From Sinonovacula constricta (taxonomy: Eukaryota; Mollusca; Bivalvia; Cardiida; Solecurtidae), in assembly GCA_007844125.1 (NCBI GenBank), contig CM017570.1, positions 52,060,609-52,124,608 on the forward strand: a stretch of DNA of 64,000 nucleotides, given 5' to 3'. Below the pieces are notes generated by a model. That model saw only the letters and a list, made by a program, of their open reading frames with translations. It was not told the DNA's origin and searched no databases. Shown here one piece after another: positions 36,133 through 51,100 of this stretch (positions are counted from its first letter, which is position 1; every line of letters starts with the position of its first letter). A program made the translations under genes and the position numbers.

Positions 36133-39100
36133 GTACACATGCGCGTGCTTTGTACAGAGCTCTATACTATTGTTGTGTTTTAGAATACTCTAAAATAACC
36201 AGTCACAGTTTCATAACATAACATGAATTTAAATAAAACTCACATAAATCCAAGTTCTTAAGCTCATTATATCTCAGCTACTGATTTTGCTGCTATCCTT
36301 CTGCTGCTGCTGTTGTTAATGCTGTTGCTGCTGGTGCTATTACTGTAAATCTCCAACATCAACTAATTAGTAATCTCAATCTTTTATTTTTTTATCTTTT
36401 ATTTCGCTGCATACTGCAGTCGTATGTATTTTCAATACACCGTTGCACGTCATTGAAAGGCCCTGATTTGGGTGCTTATATGTTGGCTCAAATTATGCAA
36501 ACATTGAGGACACATTGTGATGTGTTAAAGGTTTCTTCAGAATAAATGTTTAATGTAATAATGATAAATTTATAATGGAAATTACATTTTCATAACATGT
36601 CGATTCTTTACTTCATTTAATGACACAAAATATCAATAATATTTGCTATTTTGTGCTGTTTTTGCCGTAAAGTTAATGATTACTTCTAAAACAGGTTACT
36701 TCAGCCTTTGTCCATTACTGGCACAGTTTAAAGAAAATGGTCGCCGTTCCCGGCCAACATCTTATGTGTATTGCTTAATTGGTCAGACGCCAATTTTTCA
36801 CGCTACAACTATCATTATCTGACCTTTTTTATTTTTCATGAAAAAGATTATTTAAGGCCCCAGACTGATGAACAGATTCTGCTAGCGCACATACATGAAC
36901 TGTTTGTTTAGTTGATTGTTGAGAGTGTAAGATTGTTGATGTGATGTAACACCCCCTACCGTACACACCACGATATCAAACACCGAGAGCAAACAACACC
37001 CCCTCCCATACACACCAAGATATCAAACACCGAGAGCAAACAACACCCCCTCCCATACACACCAAGATATCAAACACCGAGAGCAAACAACACCCCCTCC
37101 CATACACACCACGATATCAAACACCGAGAGCAAACAACATCCCCTCCCATACACACCACAATATCAAACACCGAGAGCAAACAACACCCCCTCCCATACA
37201 CACCACGATATCAAACACCGAATGCAAACAACACCCCCTACAGTACACACCACGATATCAAACACCGAGAGCAAACAACACCTCCTCCCATACACACCAC
37301 GATATCAAACACCGAGAGCAAACAACATCCCTCTCATACACACCACGATATCAAACCCCGAGAGCAAACAACACCCCCTCCCATAAACACCACCCCCTCC
37401 CATAAACACCACGATATCAAACACCGAGAGCAAACACCACCCCCTCCCATACACACCACGATATCAAACACCGAGAGCAAACAACACGCCCTCCCATACA
37501 CATCACGATATCAAACACCGAGAGGAAACAACACCCCCTACCGTACACACCACGATATCAAACACCGAGAGCAAACAACACCTCCTCCCATACACATCAC
37601 GATATCAAACACCGAGAGCAAACACCACCCCCTCCCATACACACCACGATATCAAACACCGAGAGCAAACAACACCCCCTACCGTACACACCACGATATC
37701 AAACACCGAGAGCAAACAACACCTCCTCCCATACACACCACGATATCAAACACAGACAGCAAACAACACCACCTCCCATACACACTACGATATCAAACAC
37801 CGAGAGCAAACAACACCCCCTCTCATACACACCACGATATCAAACACCGAGAGCAAACAACACCACCTCCCATACACATCACAATATCAAACACCGAGAG
37901 CAAACAACACCCCCTCCCATACACACCACGATATCAAACACCGAGAGCAAACAACACCCCCTCCCATACACACCACGATATCAAACACCGAGAGCAAACA
38001 ACACCCCCTGCCACACACACCACGATATCAAACACCGAGAGCAAACAACACCCCCTCCCATACACATCACGATATCAAACACTGAGAGCAAACACCACCA
38101 CCTCCCATACACACCACGATATCAAACACAGACAGCAAACAACACCCCTTCCCATACACACCACGATATCAAACACCGAGAGCAAACAACACCCCCTGCC
38201 ACACACACCACGATATCAAACACAGACAGCAAACAACACCACCTCCCATACACATCACAATATCAAACACCGAGAGCAAACAACACCCCCTCCCATACAC
38301 ACCACGATATCAAACACCGAGAGCAAACAACACCTCCTCCCATACACATCACGATATCAAACACCGTGAGCAAACAACACCTCCTCCCATACACATCACG
38401 ATATCAAACACCGAGAGCAAACAACACCCCCTACCGTACACACCACGATATCAAACACCGAGAGCAAACACCACCCCCTGCCATACACACCACGATATCA
38501 AACACCGAGAGCAAACAACACCTCCTCCCATACACATCACGATATCAAACACCGAGAGCAAACAACACCCCCTCCCATACACACCACGATATCAAACACC
38601 GAGAGCAAACAACACCTCCTCCCATACACATCACGATATCAAACACCGAGAGCAAACAACACCCCCTACCGTACACACCACGATATCAAACACCGAGAGC
38701 AAACAACACCTCCTCCCATACACATCACGATATCAAACACCGAGAGCAAACAACACCCCCTACCGTACACACCACGATATCAAACACCGAGAGCAAAGAA
38801 CACCTCCTCCCATACACATCACGATATCAAACACCCAGAGCAAACAACACCCCCTCCCATACACATCACGATATCAAACACCGAGAGCAAACAACACCCC
38901 CTTCCATACACATCACGATATCAAACACTGAGAGCAAACAACACCCCCTCCCATACACATCACGATATCAAACACTGAGAGCAAACAACACCTCCTCCCA
39001 TACACATCACGATATCAAACACCCAGAGCAAACAACACCCCCTCCCATACACATCACGATATCAAACACTGAGAGCAAACAACACCCCCTCCCATACACA

Positions 39101-42100
39101 CCACGATATCAAACACTGAGAGCAAACAACACCCCCTCCCATACACATCACGATATCAAACACCGAGAGCAAACAACACCCCCTACCATACACACCACGA
39201 TATCAAACACTGAGAGCAAACAACACCTCCTCCCATACACACCACGATATCAAACACCCAGAGCAAACAACACCCCCTCCCATACACACCACCATATCAA
39301 ACACCGAGAGCAAACAACACCCCCTCCCATACACATCACGATATCAAACACCGAGAGCAAACAACACCCTCTCCCATACACACCACCATATCAAACACCG
39401 AGAGCAAACAACACCCCCTCCCATACACACCACGATATCAAACACCGAGAGCAAACAACACCCCCTACCGTACACACCACCATATCAAACACCGAGAGCA
39501 AACAACACCCCCTCCCATACACACCACAATATCAAACACCGAGAGCAAACAACACCTCCTCCCATACACATCACGATATCAAACACCGAGAGAAAACAAC
39601 ACCCCCTCCCATACACATCACGATATCAAACACCGAGAGCAAACAACACCCCCTCCCATACACACCACGATATCAAACACCGAGAGCAAACAACACCCCT
39701 TCCCATACACACCACGATATCAAACACAGAGAGCAAACAACACCCCCTCCCATACACACCACGATATCAAACACCGAGAGCAAACAACACCCCCTACCGT
39801 ACACACCACGATATCAAACACCGAGAGCAAACAACACCTCCTCCCATACACACCACGATATCAAACACAGACAGCAAACAACACCACCTCCCATACACAC
39901 TACGATATCAAACACCGAGAGCAAACAACACCCCCTCTCATACACACCACGATATCAAACACCGAGAGCAAACAACACCACCTCCCATACACATCACAAT
40001 ATCAAACACCGAGAGCAAACAACACCCCCTCCCATACACACCACGATATCAAACACCGAGAGCAAACAACACCCCCTGCCATACACACCACGATATCAAA
40101 CACCGAGAGCAAACAACACCCCTTCCCATACACACCACGATATCAAACACAGAGAGCAAACAACACCCCCTCTCATACACACCACGATATCAAACACCGA
40201 GAGCAAACAACACCCCTTCCCATACACACCACGATATCAAACACCGAGAGCAAACAACACCCCCTCCCATACACACCACAATATCAAACACCGAGAGCAA
40301 ACAACACCCCCTCCCATACACACCACGATATCAAACACAAAGAGCAAACAACACCCCCTCTCATACACACCACGATATCAAACACCGAGAGCAAACAACA
40401 CCCCTTCCCATACACACCACGATATCAAACACCGAGAGCAAACAACACCCCTTCCCATACACACCACGATATCAAACACCGAGAGCAAACAACACCCCCT
40501 CCCATACACACCACAATATCAAACACCGAGAGCAAACAACACCCCTTACATACACACCACGATATCAAACATCGAGAGCAAACAACACCCCCTTCCATAC
40601 ACACCACGATATCAAACACCGAGAGCAAACAACACCCCCTTCCATACACACCACGATATCAAACACCGAGAGCAAACAACACCCCTCCCATACACACCAC
40701 GATATCAAACACCGAGAGAAAACAACACCCCCTCCCATACACACCACCATATCAAACACCGATAGCAAACAACACAGAACTAAAGACAACAGTTCATGCG
40801 CATGATGCAACGAGTTAATTAATGTCAATTAATTGGGGTTTGTTTCGGCAAGTTAAACACATATTATTGTCAACAACAGAGGAGATTTGCCCCGTAAATA
40901 AAACAAAAAATCTCTTTTACACCTGACGGATGATAATCTGTTAACACAGTAATATTGACATTTAATGCGCACTTTATTTGCCGAGTGATAGCAGTAGATG
41001 TTACGAGTCAACCCTCGTAAATGTTTGGCAACGCTCGGCAATGTTCGGCAATTTCCGTTGTTGTTCGGTAATTATCGGACATCGACATTTGTACCTTTAA
41101 ATTTGTGTGTTATTTTTGTTGTTGTTGTTTGTTGTTGTTTTAAAAGCATTTTTTTAAATATAAAATTAATATATATTGAAAGTATCATAGAAAAGTGAAT
41201 GCTTTTACTTAAGAACTACTCTTTGATTCTTTATGTCAATCCATATCTTCGACATATTCGTAACAAAAACTATTGTTTGTGCCGAAGCACTATTCTTCCA
41301 TTGCCTTTATCAGCCGTGTTTATCTTTATGTACTTGCGAGGTTTATCTTTCACTGAGTATAATTTGTTTCTGACAAATATTTACAATGCATTCAGGACTC
41401 ATTACATTTAAGAAGAAACGGGGTAAGGATTTGGTCAATATTATGCTTATTGGGTTTATCGTCCCACCAACAGTATTTCAATTTATTTAGAGACGTTGTC
41501 CACATGAAGCAGATATAGTGCTGCTTTCACTGCGTATAGCATGCCGTGAACACCCGGCATGATACCACAACCAGTCACATTATCCTGATACCGGGCCAAC
41601 CATTCCTGGAACTTCCTTTATATTTGCTTGAACGTTAGCAATGGAGCTACATGTATACCACTACCATTTTTATCGACTTTGGTATGTCGCGGCCAGGGAC
41701 CATGGCTTCCGGTACCTGGAGCATACGCTCTACCAATTGCGCTACCAGGCCCGGTGGTCAATATTGTCTACAAAATTCGGCTTATAGAAATAAATTTCAT
41801 CAAATGTTTTTGGTATTTTCTGCAGACAATTTTATTTCAGTCCAGCTGAAATCTATATAATGGTCACAATTAAGCGAATGCACATAAAAGCGTGCGGTTT
41901 TAATAAACACTGCTTAACTACTAGACCACTTAGTTTGCATCACTGGCGTTTACACATGACGTTTATTCGTTCAATCTCCGTTTGTTTAGGCTGTAAAGGT
42001 CCCTATGGCTGTACAGTTTGAAATATTTTGAAAGTATATTTAAATCCTAATAATACACAAAGCCTTCACTTGTACGAAAACTGAACGAAGTTTTAAAAAC

Positions 42101-45100
42101 AAATAATTTGTTAAATTTTACCGAGTTACATGCGCTTATAATTGTGATACAATAATTCTGATTTAATCTTCTTTAATTTCTACATTTGACGAGCGTTAGT
42201 GAAGATGACATGTGTTCTGAATGAACCTTAAAATGTATCCTTTTATGTATCCGGTATTTGCCTTTGCTACTGTACATGTAGCTTCATTGCACATGACATG
42301 GAACACATCACCATTCGGATGCTTCATTTACTTCTGTTCAAACGACAACCCTTGTCATGTGACATTCCTTCATAACACACGCTCACTTCATAGTTACATG
42401 CTAGCGACTTAAGACAATGGTACTAAAACGTACTCATGGTATTTAAATGGTAATGGCGTAGGCCGGGATCAGCCAGTTACTATAAGGTTACGTACTGATC
42501 TTAACCTAAACTAGTTGCGTGTGCATGATGATACGTATTACCAGGCTAAAAGATGACTGTACTTTTCGAAATGATCAAAGAAATCCTTGTGAACATTGAT
42601 TGATCGCGTGGCACAATTAAATTAAATACACGTCCTTTGTTTGTTCAGACGTCCGAACAATTAGAAATGCAATCGCTCTGTCATTACGCCATATTTAACC
42701 CATGTTGTACCTCAGTTCGATCTGCGTGATGTATCGCCTAGACCTTTGTCGCGGTAGACTCGATCTTCAGCCGGATTTTTTTCTCAACCAATAAAAAAGG
42801 CACATGAATAAGCGAAATAATTTGGGCACGGACATATATGTATAAACTTAAGTGTTGACGATTTTGTTCATGTCGTTACTGGTGAATGTTTTATTTACCC
42901 GAGCCAACCATTCAGTAGACTTGATATTCACCTATAACTTTGCCCAAACAGCGTATTGGCTCCATGCGCTAATACTGCATTTTTGTATGTGATCGTAAAC
43001 GGACCACTGACCAAGCGTATCGAATATGAATGTTAAAATCGGTAACTGACATTTCACGTATTTCAAATACACGTCCCCTGTTCTGTAGAATTTCGGCATT
43101 TTCTCTTTTTAAACTCATACCCTCGCCTAAGGAAAGACGATTCGGAAACTACTTAAATCTGTTAGTAGAAATCGTAAAACCAAATCGCTCTAAATGTTAT
43201 TTTTTCCAAATCTATAAATAAGCATGATGGGGATAAAAATAGATATCGATATCAGAGCGGATTACCAGCATGATAAAATAATGTAATTTCAAAAGTAAGT
43301 GGTCACTGGGTTTTCTTGGATGCAGCCTGCCTCAAGTAGGAACAACATATCTGTAATGGCGTGCTGGGTGGTATAATTACTTTTCACATAATATGTAGGG
43401 GGACCAATAACATCATTTCTCTGGGTCTTATCAAGGAACAACAATTTATTTGGTTGTTTGACAAACCAAACTTTCATTCAAGCTGTCGGATACTATCATT
43501 AACCCTAAGTGCATGTTGTGTAGGGACAGTTTGCTACGGTATACATTGGTATATTGTAATACTCTATATTATTCTTGTAGCAACTAGCGACGGACCCGGC
43601 AAAGTGCTGGGTGTGTTGTGATAGTATGCTACAGTATTCATTGGTATTCTGTAATTTTTTCGGGGTGTGTGGAAACCTTATGGCCTGGTGAATAAGTGTA
43701 TGGTGTAATGTACCTATTGTCCACGGATAAACTAGAGGCAGACTCGCCATAGTGCTGTTGTGGGAACAGTATGGCTGGGTGTATATGTGTATGCTGTAGT
43801 ACTTTCGAGGTGTGTGGGGACAGTATGGCTGGGTGTATATGTGTATACTGTAGTACTTTCGAGGTGTGTGGGGACAGTATGGCTGGGTGTATATGTGTAT
43901 ACTGAAGTACTTTCGAGGTATGTGGGGACAGTATGGCTTGGTGTATATGTGCATATTAAGTAGTTTCGAGGTATATGGGGACAGTATGGCTGGGTGTATA
44001 TGTGTACACTGAAGTAGTTTCGAGGTGTGTGGGGACAGTATGGCTGGGTGTATATGTATATACTGTAGTACTTTCGAGGTGTGTGTGGACATTATTGCTG
44101 GGTGTATATGTGTATACTGTAGTACTTTCGAGGTGTGTGGGGACAGTATGGCTGGGTGTATATGTGTATGCTGTTGTACTTTCGAGGTGTGTGGGGACCG
44201 TATGGCTGGTTGTATATGTGTATACTGTAGTACTTTCGAGGTGTGTGGGGACAGTATGGCTGGGTGTATATGTGTATGCTGTTGTACTTTCGAGGTGTGT
44301 GGGGACAGTATGGCTGGGTGTATATGTGTATGCTGTAGTACTTTCGAGATGTGTGGGGACAGTATGGCTGGGTGTATATGTGTATGCTGTTGTACTTTCG
44401 AGATGTGTGGGGACCGTATGGCTGGGTGTATATGTGTATACTGTTGTACTTTCGGGGTGTGTGGGGACAGTATGGCTGGGTGTATATGTATATACTGTAG
44501 TACTTTCGAGGTGTGTGGGGACAGTATGGCTGGGTGTATATGTGTATGCTGTTGTACTTTCGAGATGTGTGGGGACAGTATGGCTGGTTGTATATGTGTA
44601 TGCTGTTGTACTTTCAAGGTGTGTGGGGACAGTATGGCTGGGTGTATATGTGTATGCTGTTGTACTTTCGAGATGTGTGGGGACCGTATGGCTGGGTGTA
44701 TATGTGTATTATGTAGTACTTTCGAGGTGTGTGGGGACAGTATGGCTGGGTGTATATGTGTATACTGTAGTACTTTCGAGGTGTGTGGGGACAGTATGGC
44801 TGGGTGTATATGTATATACTGTAGTACTTTCAAGGTGTGTGTGGACAGTATGGCTGGGTGTATATGTGTATTATGTAGTACTTTCGAGGTGTGTGTGGAC
44901 AGTATGGCTGGGTGTATATGTGTATTATGTAGTACTTTCGAGGTGTGTGTGGACAGTATGGCTGGGTGTATATGTGTATTATGTAGTACTTTCGAGGTGT
45001 GTGTGGACAGTATGGCTGGGTGTATATGTGTATTATGTAGTACTTTCGAGGTGTGTGGGGACAGTATGGCTGGGTGTACATGTATATACTGTAGTACTTT

Positions 45101-48100
45101 CAAGGTGTGTGTGGACAGTATGGCTGGGTGTATATGTGTATACAGTAGTACTTTCGAGGTGTGTGGGGACAGTATGGCTGGGTGTATATGTGTATACTGT
45201 TGTACTTTCAAGGTGTGTGTGGACAGTATGGCTGGGTGTATATGTGTATACTGTTGTACTTTCGAGGTGTGTGGGGACAGTATGGCGGGTGTATATGTGT
45301 ATACTGTAGTACTTTCGAGGTGTGTGGGGACAGTGTGGCTGTGTGTATATGTGTATACTGTAGTACTTTCGAGGTGTGTGGGGACAGTATGGCTGGGTGT
45401 ATATGTATATACTGAAGTAGTTTCGAGGTGTGTGTGGACAGTATGGCTGGGTGTATATGTATATACTGAAGTAGTTTCGAGGTGTGTGTGGACAGTATGG
45501 CTGGTTGTATGTGTGTATATTTTAGTACTTTCGAGGTGTGTAGGGACAGTATGACTGGGTGTATATGTATATACTATAGTACTTTCGAGGTGTGTGGGGA
45601 CCGTATGGCTGGGTGTATATGTGTATACTGTAGTACTTTCGGGGTGTGTGGGGACCGTATGGCTGGGTGTATATGTGTATGCTGTTGTACTTTCGAGTAG
45701 TGTGGGGAGCGTATGGCTGGTTGTATATGTGTATACTGTAGTACTTTCGGGGTGTATGGGAACAGTATGGCTGGTTGTATATGTGTATATTTTAGTACTT
45801 TCGAGTCGTGTGGGGACAGTATGACTGGGTGTATATGTATATACTATAGTACTTTCGAGGTGTGTCTGGACCGTATGGCTGGGTGTATATGTGTATACTG
45901 TAGTACTTTCGGGGTGTGTGGGGACCGTATGGCTGGGTGTATATGTGTATACTGTAGTACTTTCGAGTAGTGTGGGGAGCGTATGGCTGTGTGTATATGT
46001 ATATACTGTAGTATTTTCGATGTGTGTGGGAAGCGTATGGCTGTGTGTATATGTGTATACTGTAGTACTTTCGAGGTGTGTGGGGAGCGTATGGCTGTGT
46101 GTATATGTGTATACTGTAGTACTTTCGGGGTGTGTGGAGAGCGTATGGGTGGTTGTATATGTGTATACTGTGGTATTTTCGATGTGTGTGGGGAGCGTAT
46201 GGCTGGGTGTATATGTGTATACTGTAGTACTTTCGGGGTGTGTGGGGAGCGTATGGCTGGTGGTATATGTGTATACTGTAGTACTTTCGAGGTGTGTGGG
46301 GAGCGTATGGCTGGTTGTATATGTGTATACTGTAGTACTTTCGAGGTGTGTGGGGAGCGTATGGCTGTGTGTATATGTGTATATTGTAGTACTTTCGAGG
46401 TGTGTGGGGAGCGTATAGCTGTGTGTATATGTGTATATTGTAGTACTTTCAAGGTGTGTGGGGAGCGTATGGCTGGGTGTATATGTGTATACTGTAGTAC
46501 TTTCGAGTAGTGTGGGGAGCGTATAGCTGGGTGTATATGTGTATGCTGTAGTACTTTCGAGGTGTGTGGGGAGCGTATGGCTGGGTGTATATGTGTATAC
46601 TATAGTACTTTCGAGGTGTGTGGGGACAGTATGGCTGGGTGTATATGTGTATACTGTAGTACTTTCGGGGTGTGTTGGGAGCGTATGGCTGGGTGTATAT
46701 GTGTATACTGTAGTACTTTCGAGGTGTGTTGGGAGCGTATGGGTGGTTTTATATGTGTATACTGTAGTACTTTCGAGGTGTGTGGGGAGCGTATGGCTGT
46801 GTGTATATGTGTATATTGTAGTACTTTCGAGGTGTGTGGGGAGCGTATAGCTGTGTGTATATGTGTATATTGTAGTACTTTCGGGGTGTGTGGGGACCGT
46901 ATGGCTGGGTGTATATGTGTATACTGTAGTACTTTCGGGAGTGTGGGGACCGTATAGCTGTGTGTATATGTGTATACTGTAGTACTTTCGAGGTGTGTGG
47001 GGACAGTATGGCTGTGTGTATATGTGTATACTCTAGTACTTTCGAGGTGTGTGGGGACAGTATGGCTGGGTGTATATTTGTATACTTTTGTACTTTCGAG
47101 GTGTGTGGGGACAGTATAGCTGGGTGTATATGTGTATGCTGTAGTACTTTCGGGGTGTGTGGGGACAGTATGGCTGGTTGTATATGTGTATGCTGTTGTT
47201 CTTTCGAGGTGTGTGGGGACCGTATGGCTGGATGTATATGTGTATGCTGTTGTACTTTCGAGGTGTGTGGGGACAGTATGGCTGGTTGTATATGTGTATG
47301 CTGTAGTACTTTCGGGGTGTGTGGGGACCGTATGGCTGGTTGTATATGTGTATGCTGTTGTACTTTCGAGGTGTGTGGGGACAGTATGGCTGGGTGTATA
47401 TGTGTATGCTGTTGTACTTTCGAGGTGTGTGGGGACCGTATGGCTGGATGTATATGTGTATGCTGTTGTACTTTCGAGGTGTGTGGGGACAGTATGGCTG
47501 GGTGTATATGTGTATACTGTTGTACTTTCGAGGTGTGTGGGGACAGTATAGCTGGGTGTATATGTGTATGCTGTTGTACTTTCGAGGTGTGTGGGGACCG
47601 TATGGCTGGGTGTATATGTGTATGCTGTTGTACTTTCGAGGTGTGTGGGGACCGTATGGCTGGGTGTATATGTGTTTGCTGTTGTACTTTCGAGGTGTGT
47701 GTGGACCGTATGGCTGGATGTATATGTGTATGCTGTTGTACTTTCGAGATGTGTGGGGACCGTATGGCTGGTTGTATATGTGTATGCCGTTGTACTTTCA
47801 AGGTGTGTGGGGACAGTATGGCTGGTTGTATATGTGTATACTGTTGTACTTTCAAGGTGTGTGGGGACCGTATGGCTGGGTGTATATGTGTATACTGTAG
47901 TACTTTCGAGGTGTGTGGGGACAGTATGTCTGTGTGTATATGTGTATGCTGTTGTACTTTCAAGGTGTGTGGGGACAGTATGGCTGGTTGTATATGTGTA
48001 TGCTGTTGTACTTTCGAGGTGTGTGGGGACAGTATGGCTGGGTGTATATGTGTATACTGTTGTACTTTCGAGGTGTGTGGGGACCGTATGGCTGGTTGTA

Positions 48101-51100
48101 TATGTGTATGCTGTTGTACTTTCAAGGTGTGTGGGGACAGTATGGCTGGATGTATATGTATATGCTGTTGTACTTTCGAGGTGTGTGGGTACCGTATGGC
48201 TGGATGTATATGTGTATTATGTAGTACTTTCGAGGTGTGTGGGGACAGTATGGCTGGGTGTATATGTATATACTGTAGTACTTTCAAGGTGTGTGTGGAC
48301 AGTATGGCTGGGTGTATATGTGTATACTGTAGTACTTTCGAGGTGTGTGGGGACAGTATGGCTGGGTGTATATGTGTATACTGTTGTACTTTCAAGGTGT
48401 GTGTGGACAGTATGGCTGGGTGTATATGTGTATACTGTTGTACTTTCGAGGTGTGTGGGGACAGTATGGCTGGGTGTATATGTGTATACTGTAGTACTTT
48501 CGAGGTGTGTGGGGACAGTGTGGCTGTGTGTATATGTGTATACTGTAGTACTTTCGAGGTGTGTGGGGACAGTATGGCTGGGTGTATATGTATATACTGA
48601 AGTAGTTTCGAGGTGTGTGTGGACAGTATGGCTGGGTGTATATGTATATACTGAAGTAGTTTCGAGGTGTGTGTGGACAGTATGGCTGGTTGTATGTGTG
48701 TATATTTTAGTACTTTCGAGGTGTGTAGGGACCGTATGGCTGGGTGTATATGTGTATACTGTAGTACTTTCGGGGTGATTGGGGACAGTATGGCTGGGTG
48801 TATATGTGTATGCTGTTGTACTTTCGAGTAGTGTGGGGAGCGTATGGCTGGGTGTATATGTGTATACTTTTGTATTTTCGAGTAGTGTGGGGAGCGTATG
48901 GCTGTGTGTATATGTGTATACTGTAGTACTTTCGAGGTGTGTGGGGAGCGTATAGCTGTGTGTATATGTGTATATTGTAGTACTTTCGAGGTGTGTGGGG
49001 AGCGTATAGCTGTATGTATATGTGTATACTGTAGTACTTTCGAGGTGTGTGGGGACAGTATGGCTGGGTGTATATGTGTATACTGTAGTACTTTCGGGGT
49101 GTGTTGGGAGCGTATGGCTGGGTGTATATGTGTATACTGTAGTACTTTCGAGGTGTGTGGGGACAGTATGGCTGGGTGTATATGTGTATACTGTAGTACT
49201 TTCGAGGTGTGTGGGGAGCGTATGGCTGGGTGTATATGTGTATACTATAGTACTTTCGAGGTGTGTGGGGACAGTATGGCTGGGTGTATATGTGTATGCT
49301 GTAGTACTTTCGGGGTGTGTTGGGAGCGTATGGCTGGGTGTATATGTGTATACTGTAGTACTTTCGAGGTGTGTCGGTAGCGTATGGCTGGGTGTATATG
49401 TGTATATTGTAGTACTTTCGGGGTGTGTGGGGACAGTATGGCTGGGTGTATATGTGTATATTGTAGTACATTCGAGGTGTGTGGGGAGCGTATAGCTGTG
49501 TGTATATGTGTATACTGTAGTACTTTCGAGGTGTGTGGGGACAATATGGCTGGGTGTATATGTGTATACTGTAGTAATTTCGAGGTGTGTGGGGAGCGTA
49601 TGGCTGGGTGTATATGTGTATACTATATTACTTTCGAGGTGTGTGGGGACAGTATGGCTGGGTGTATATGTGTATACTGTAGTACTTTCGGGGTGTGTTG
49701 GGAGCGTATGGCTGGGTGTATATGTGTATACTGTAGTACTTTCGAGGTGTGTGGGGAGCGTATGGCTGGGTGTATATGTGTATACTGTAGTACTTTCGAG
49801 GTGTGTGGGGACAGTATGGCTGGGTGTATATGTGTATACTGTAGTACTTTCGAGGTGTGTGGGGAGCGTATGGCTGTGTGTATATGTGTATATTGTAGTA
49901 CTTTCGAGGTGTGTGGGGAGCGTATAGCTGGGTGTATATGTGTATGCTGTAGTACTTTCGGGGTGTGTGGGAACAGTATGGCTGTGTGTATATGTGTATG
50001 CTGTTGTACTTTCGAGGTGTGTGGGGACCGTATGGCTGGATGTATATGTGTATGCTGTTGTACTTTCGAGATGTGTGGGGACCGTATGGCTGGTTGTATA
50101 TGTGTGTGCCGTTGTACTTTCAAGGTGTGTGGGGACAGTATGGCTGGTTGTATATGTGTATACTGTTGTACTTTCGAGGTGTGTGGGGACCTTATGGCTG
50201 GGTGTATATGTGTATACTGTAGTACTTTCGAGGTGTGTGGGGACAGTATGGCTGTGTGTATCTGTGTATGCTGTTGTACTTTCAAGGTGTGTGGGGACAG
50301 TATGGCTGGTTGTATATGTGTATGCTATTGTACTTTCGAGGTGTGTGGGGACAGTATGGCTGGGTGTATATGTGTATACTGTTGTACTTTCGAGGTGTGT
50401 GGGGACAGTATGGCTGGGTGTATATGTATATGCTGTTGTACTTTCGAGGTGTGTGGGGACCGTATGGCTGGTTGTATATGTGTATGCTGTTGTACTTTCA
50501 AGGTGTGTGGGGACAGTATGGCTGGATGTATATGTATATGCTGTTGTACTTTCAAGGTGTGTGGGGACAGTATGGCTGGATGTATATGTATATGCTGTTG
50601 TACTTTCGGGTTGTATGGGGACCGTATGGCTGGATGTATATGTGTATGCTGTTGTACTTTCGAGATGTGTGGGGACAGTATGGCTGGATGTATATGTGTA
50701 TTCTGTAGTACTTTCGAGGTGTGTCTGGACCGTATGGCTGGGTGTATATGTGTATGCTGTTGTACTTTCAAGGTGTGTGGGGACAGTATGGCTGGGTGTA
50801 TATGTGTATTATGTAGTATTTCGAGATGTGTGGGGACAGTATGGCTGGGTGTATATGTGTATGCTGTTGTACTTTCGAGATGTGTGGGGACAGTATGGCT
50901 GGGTGTATATGTGTATTATGTAGTATTTCGAGATGTGTGGGGACAGTATGGCTGGTTGTATATGTATATGCTGTTGTACTTTCGGGGTGTATGGGGACAG
51001 TATGGCTGGATGTATATGTATATGCTGTTGTACTTTCGAGGTGTGTGGGGACCGTATGGCTGGTTGTATATGTGTATGCTGTTGTACTTTCGAGGTGTTT

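Noticed and set aside
38366..40765. 799-codon open frame as a real protein
   Set aside because: It is a 47-bp satellite read in three phases, inside gene B intron 1, with no start context, domain or codon signature.
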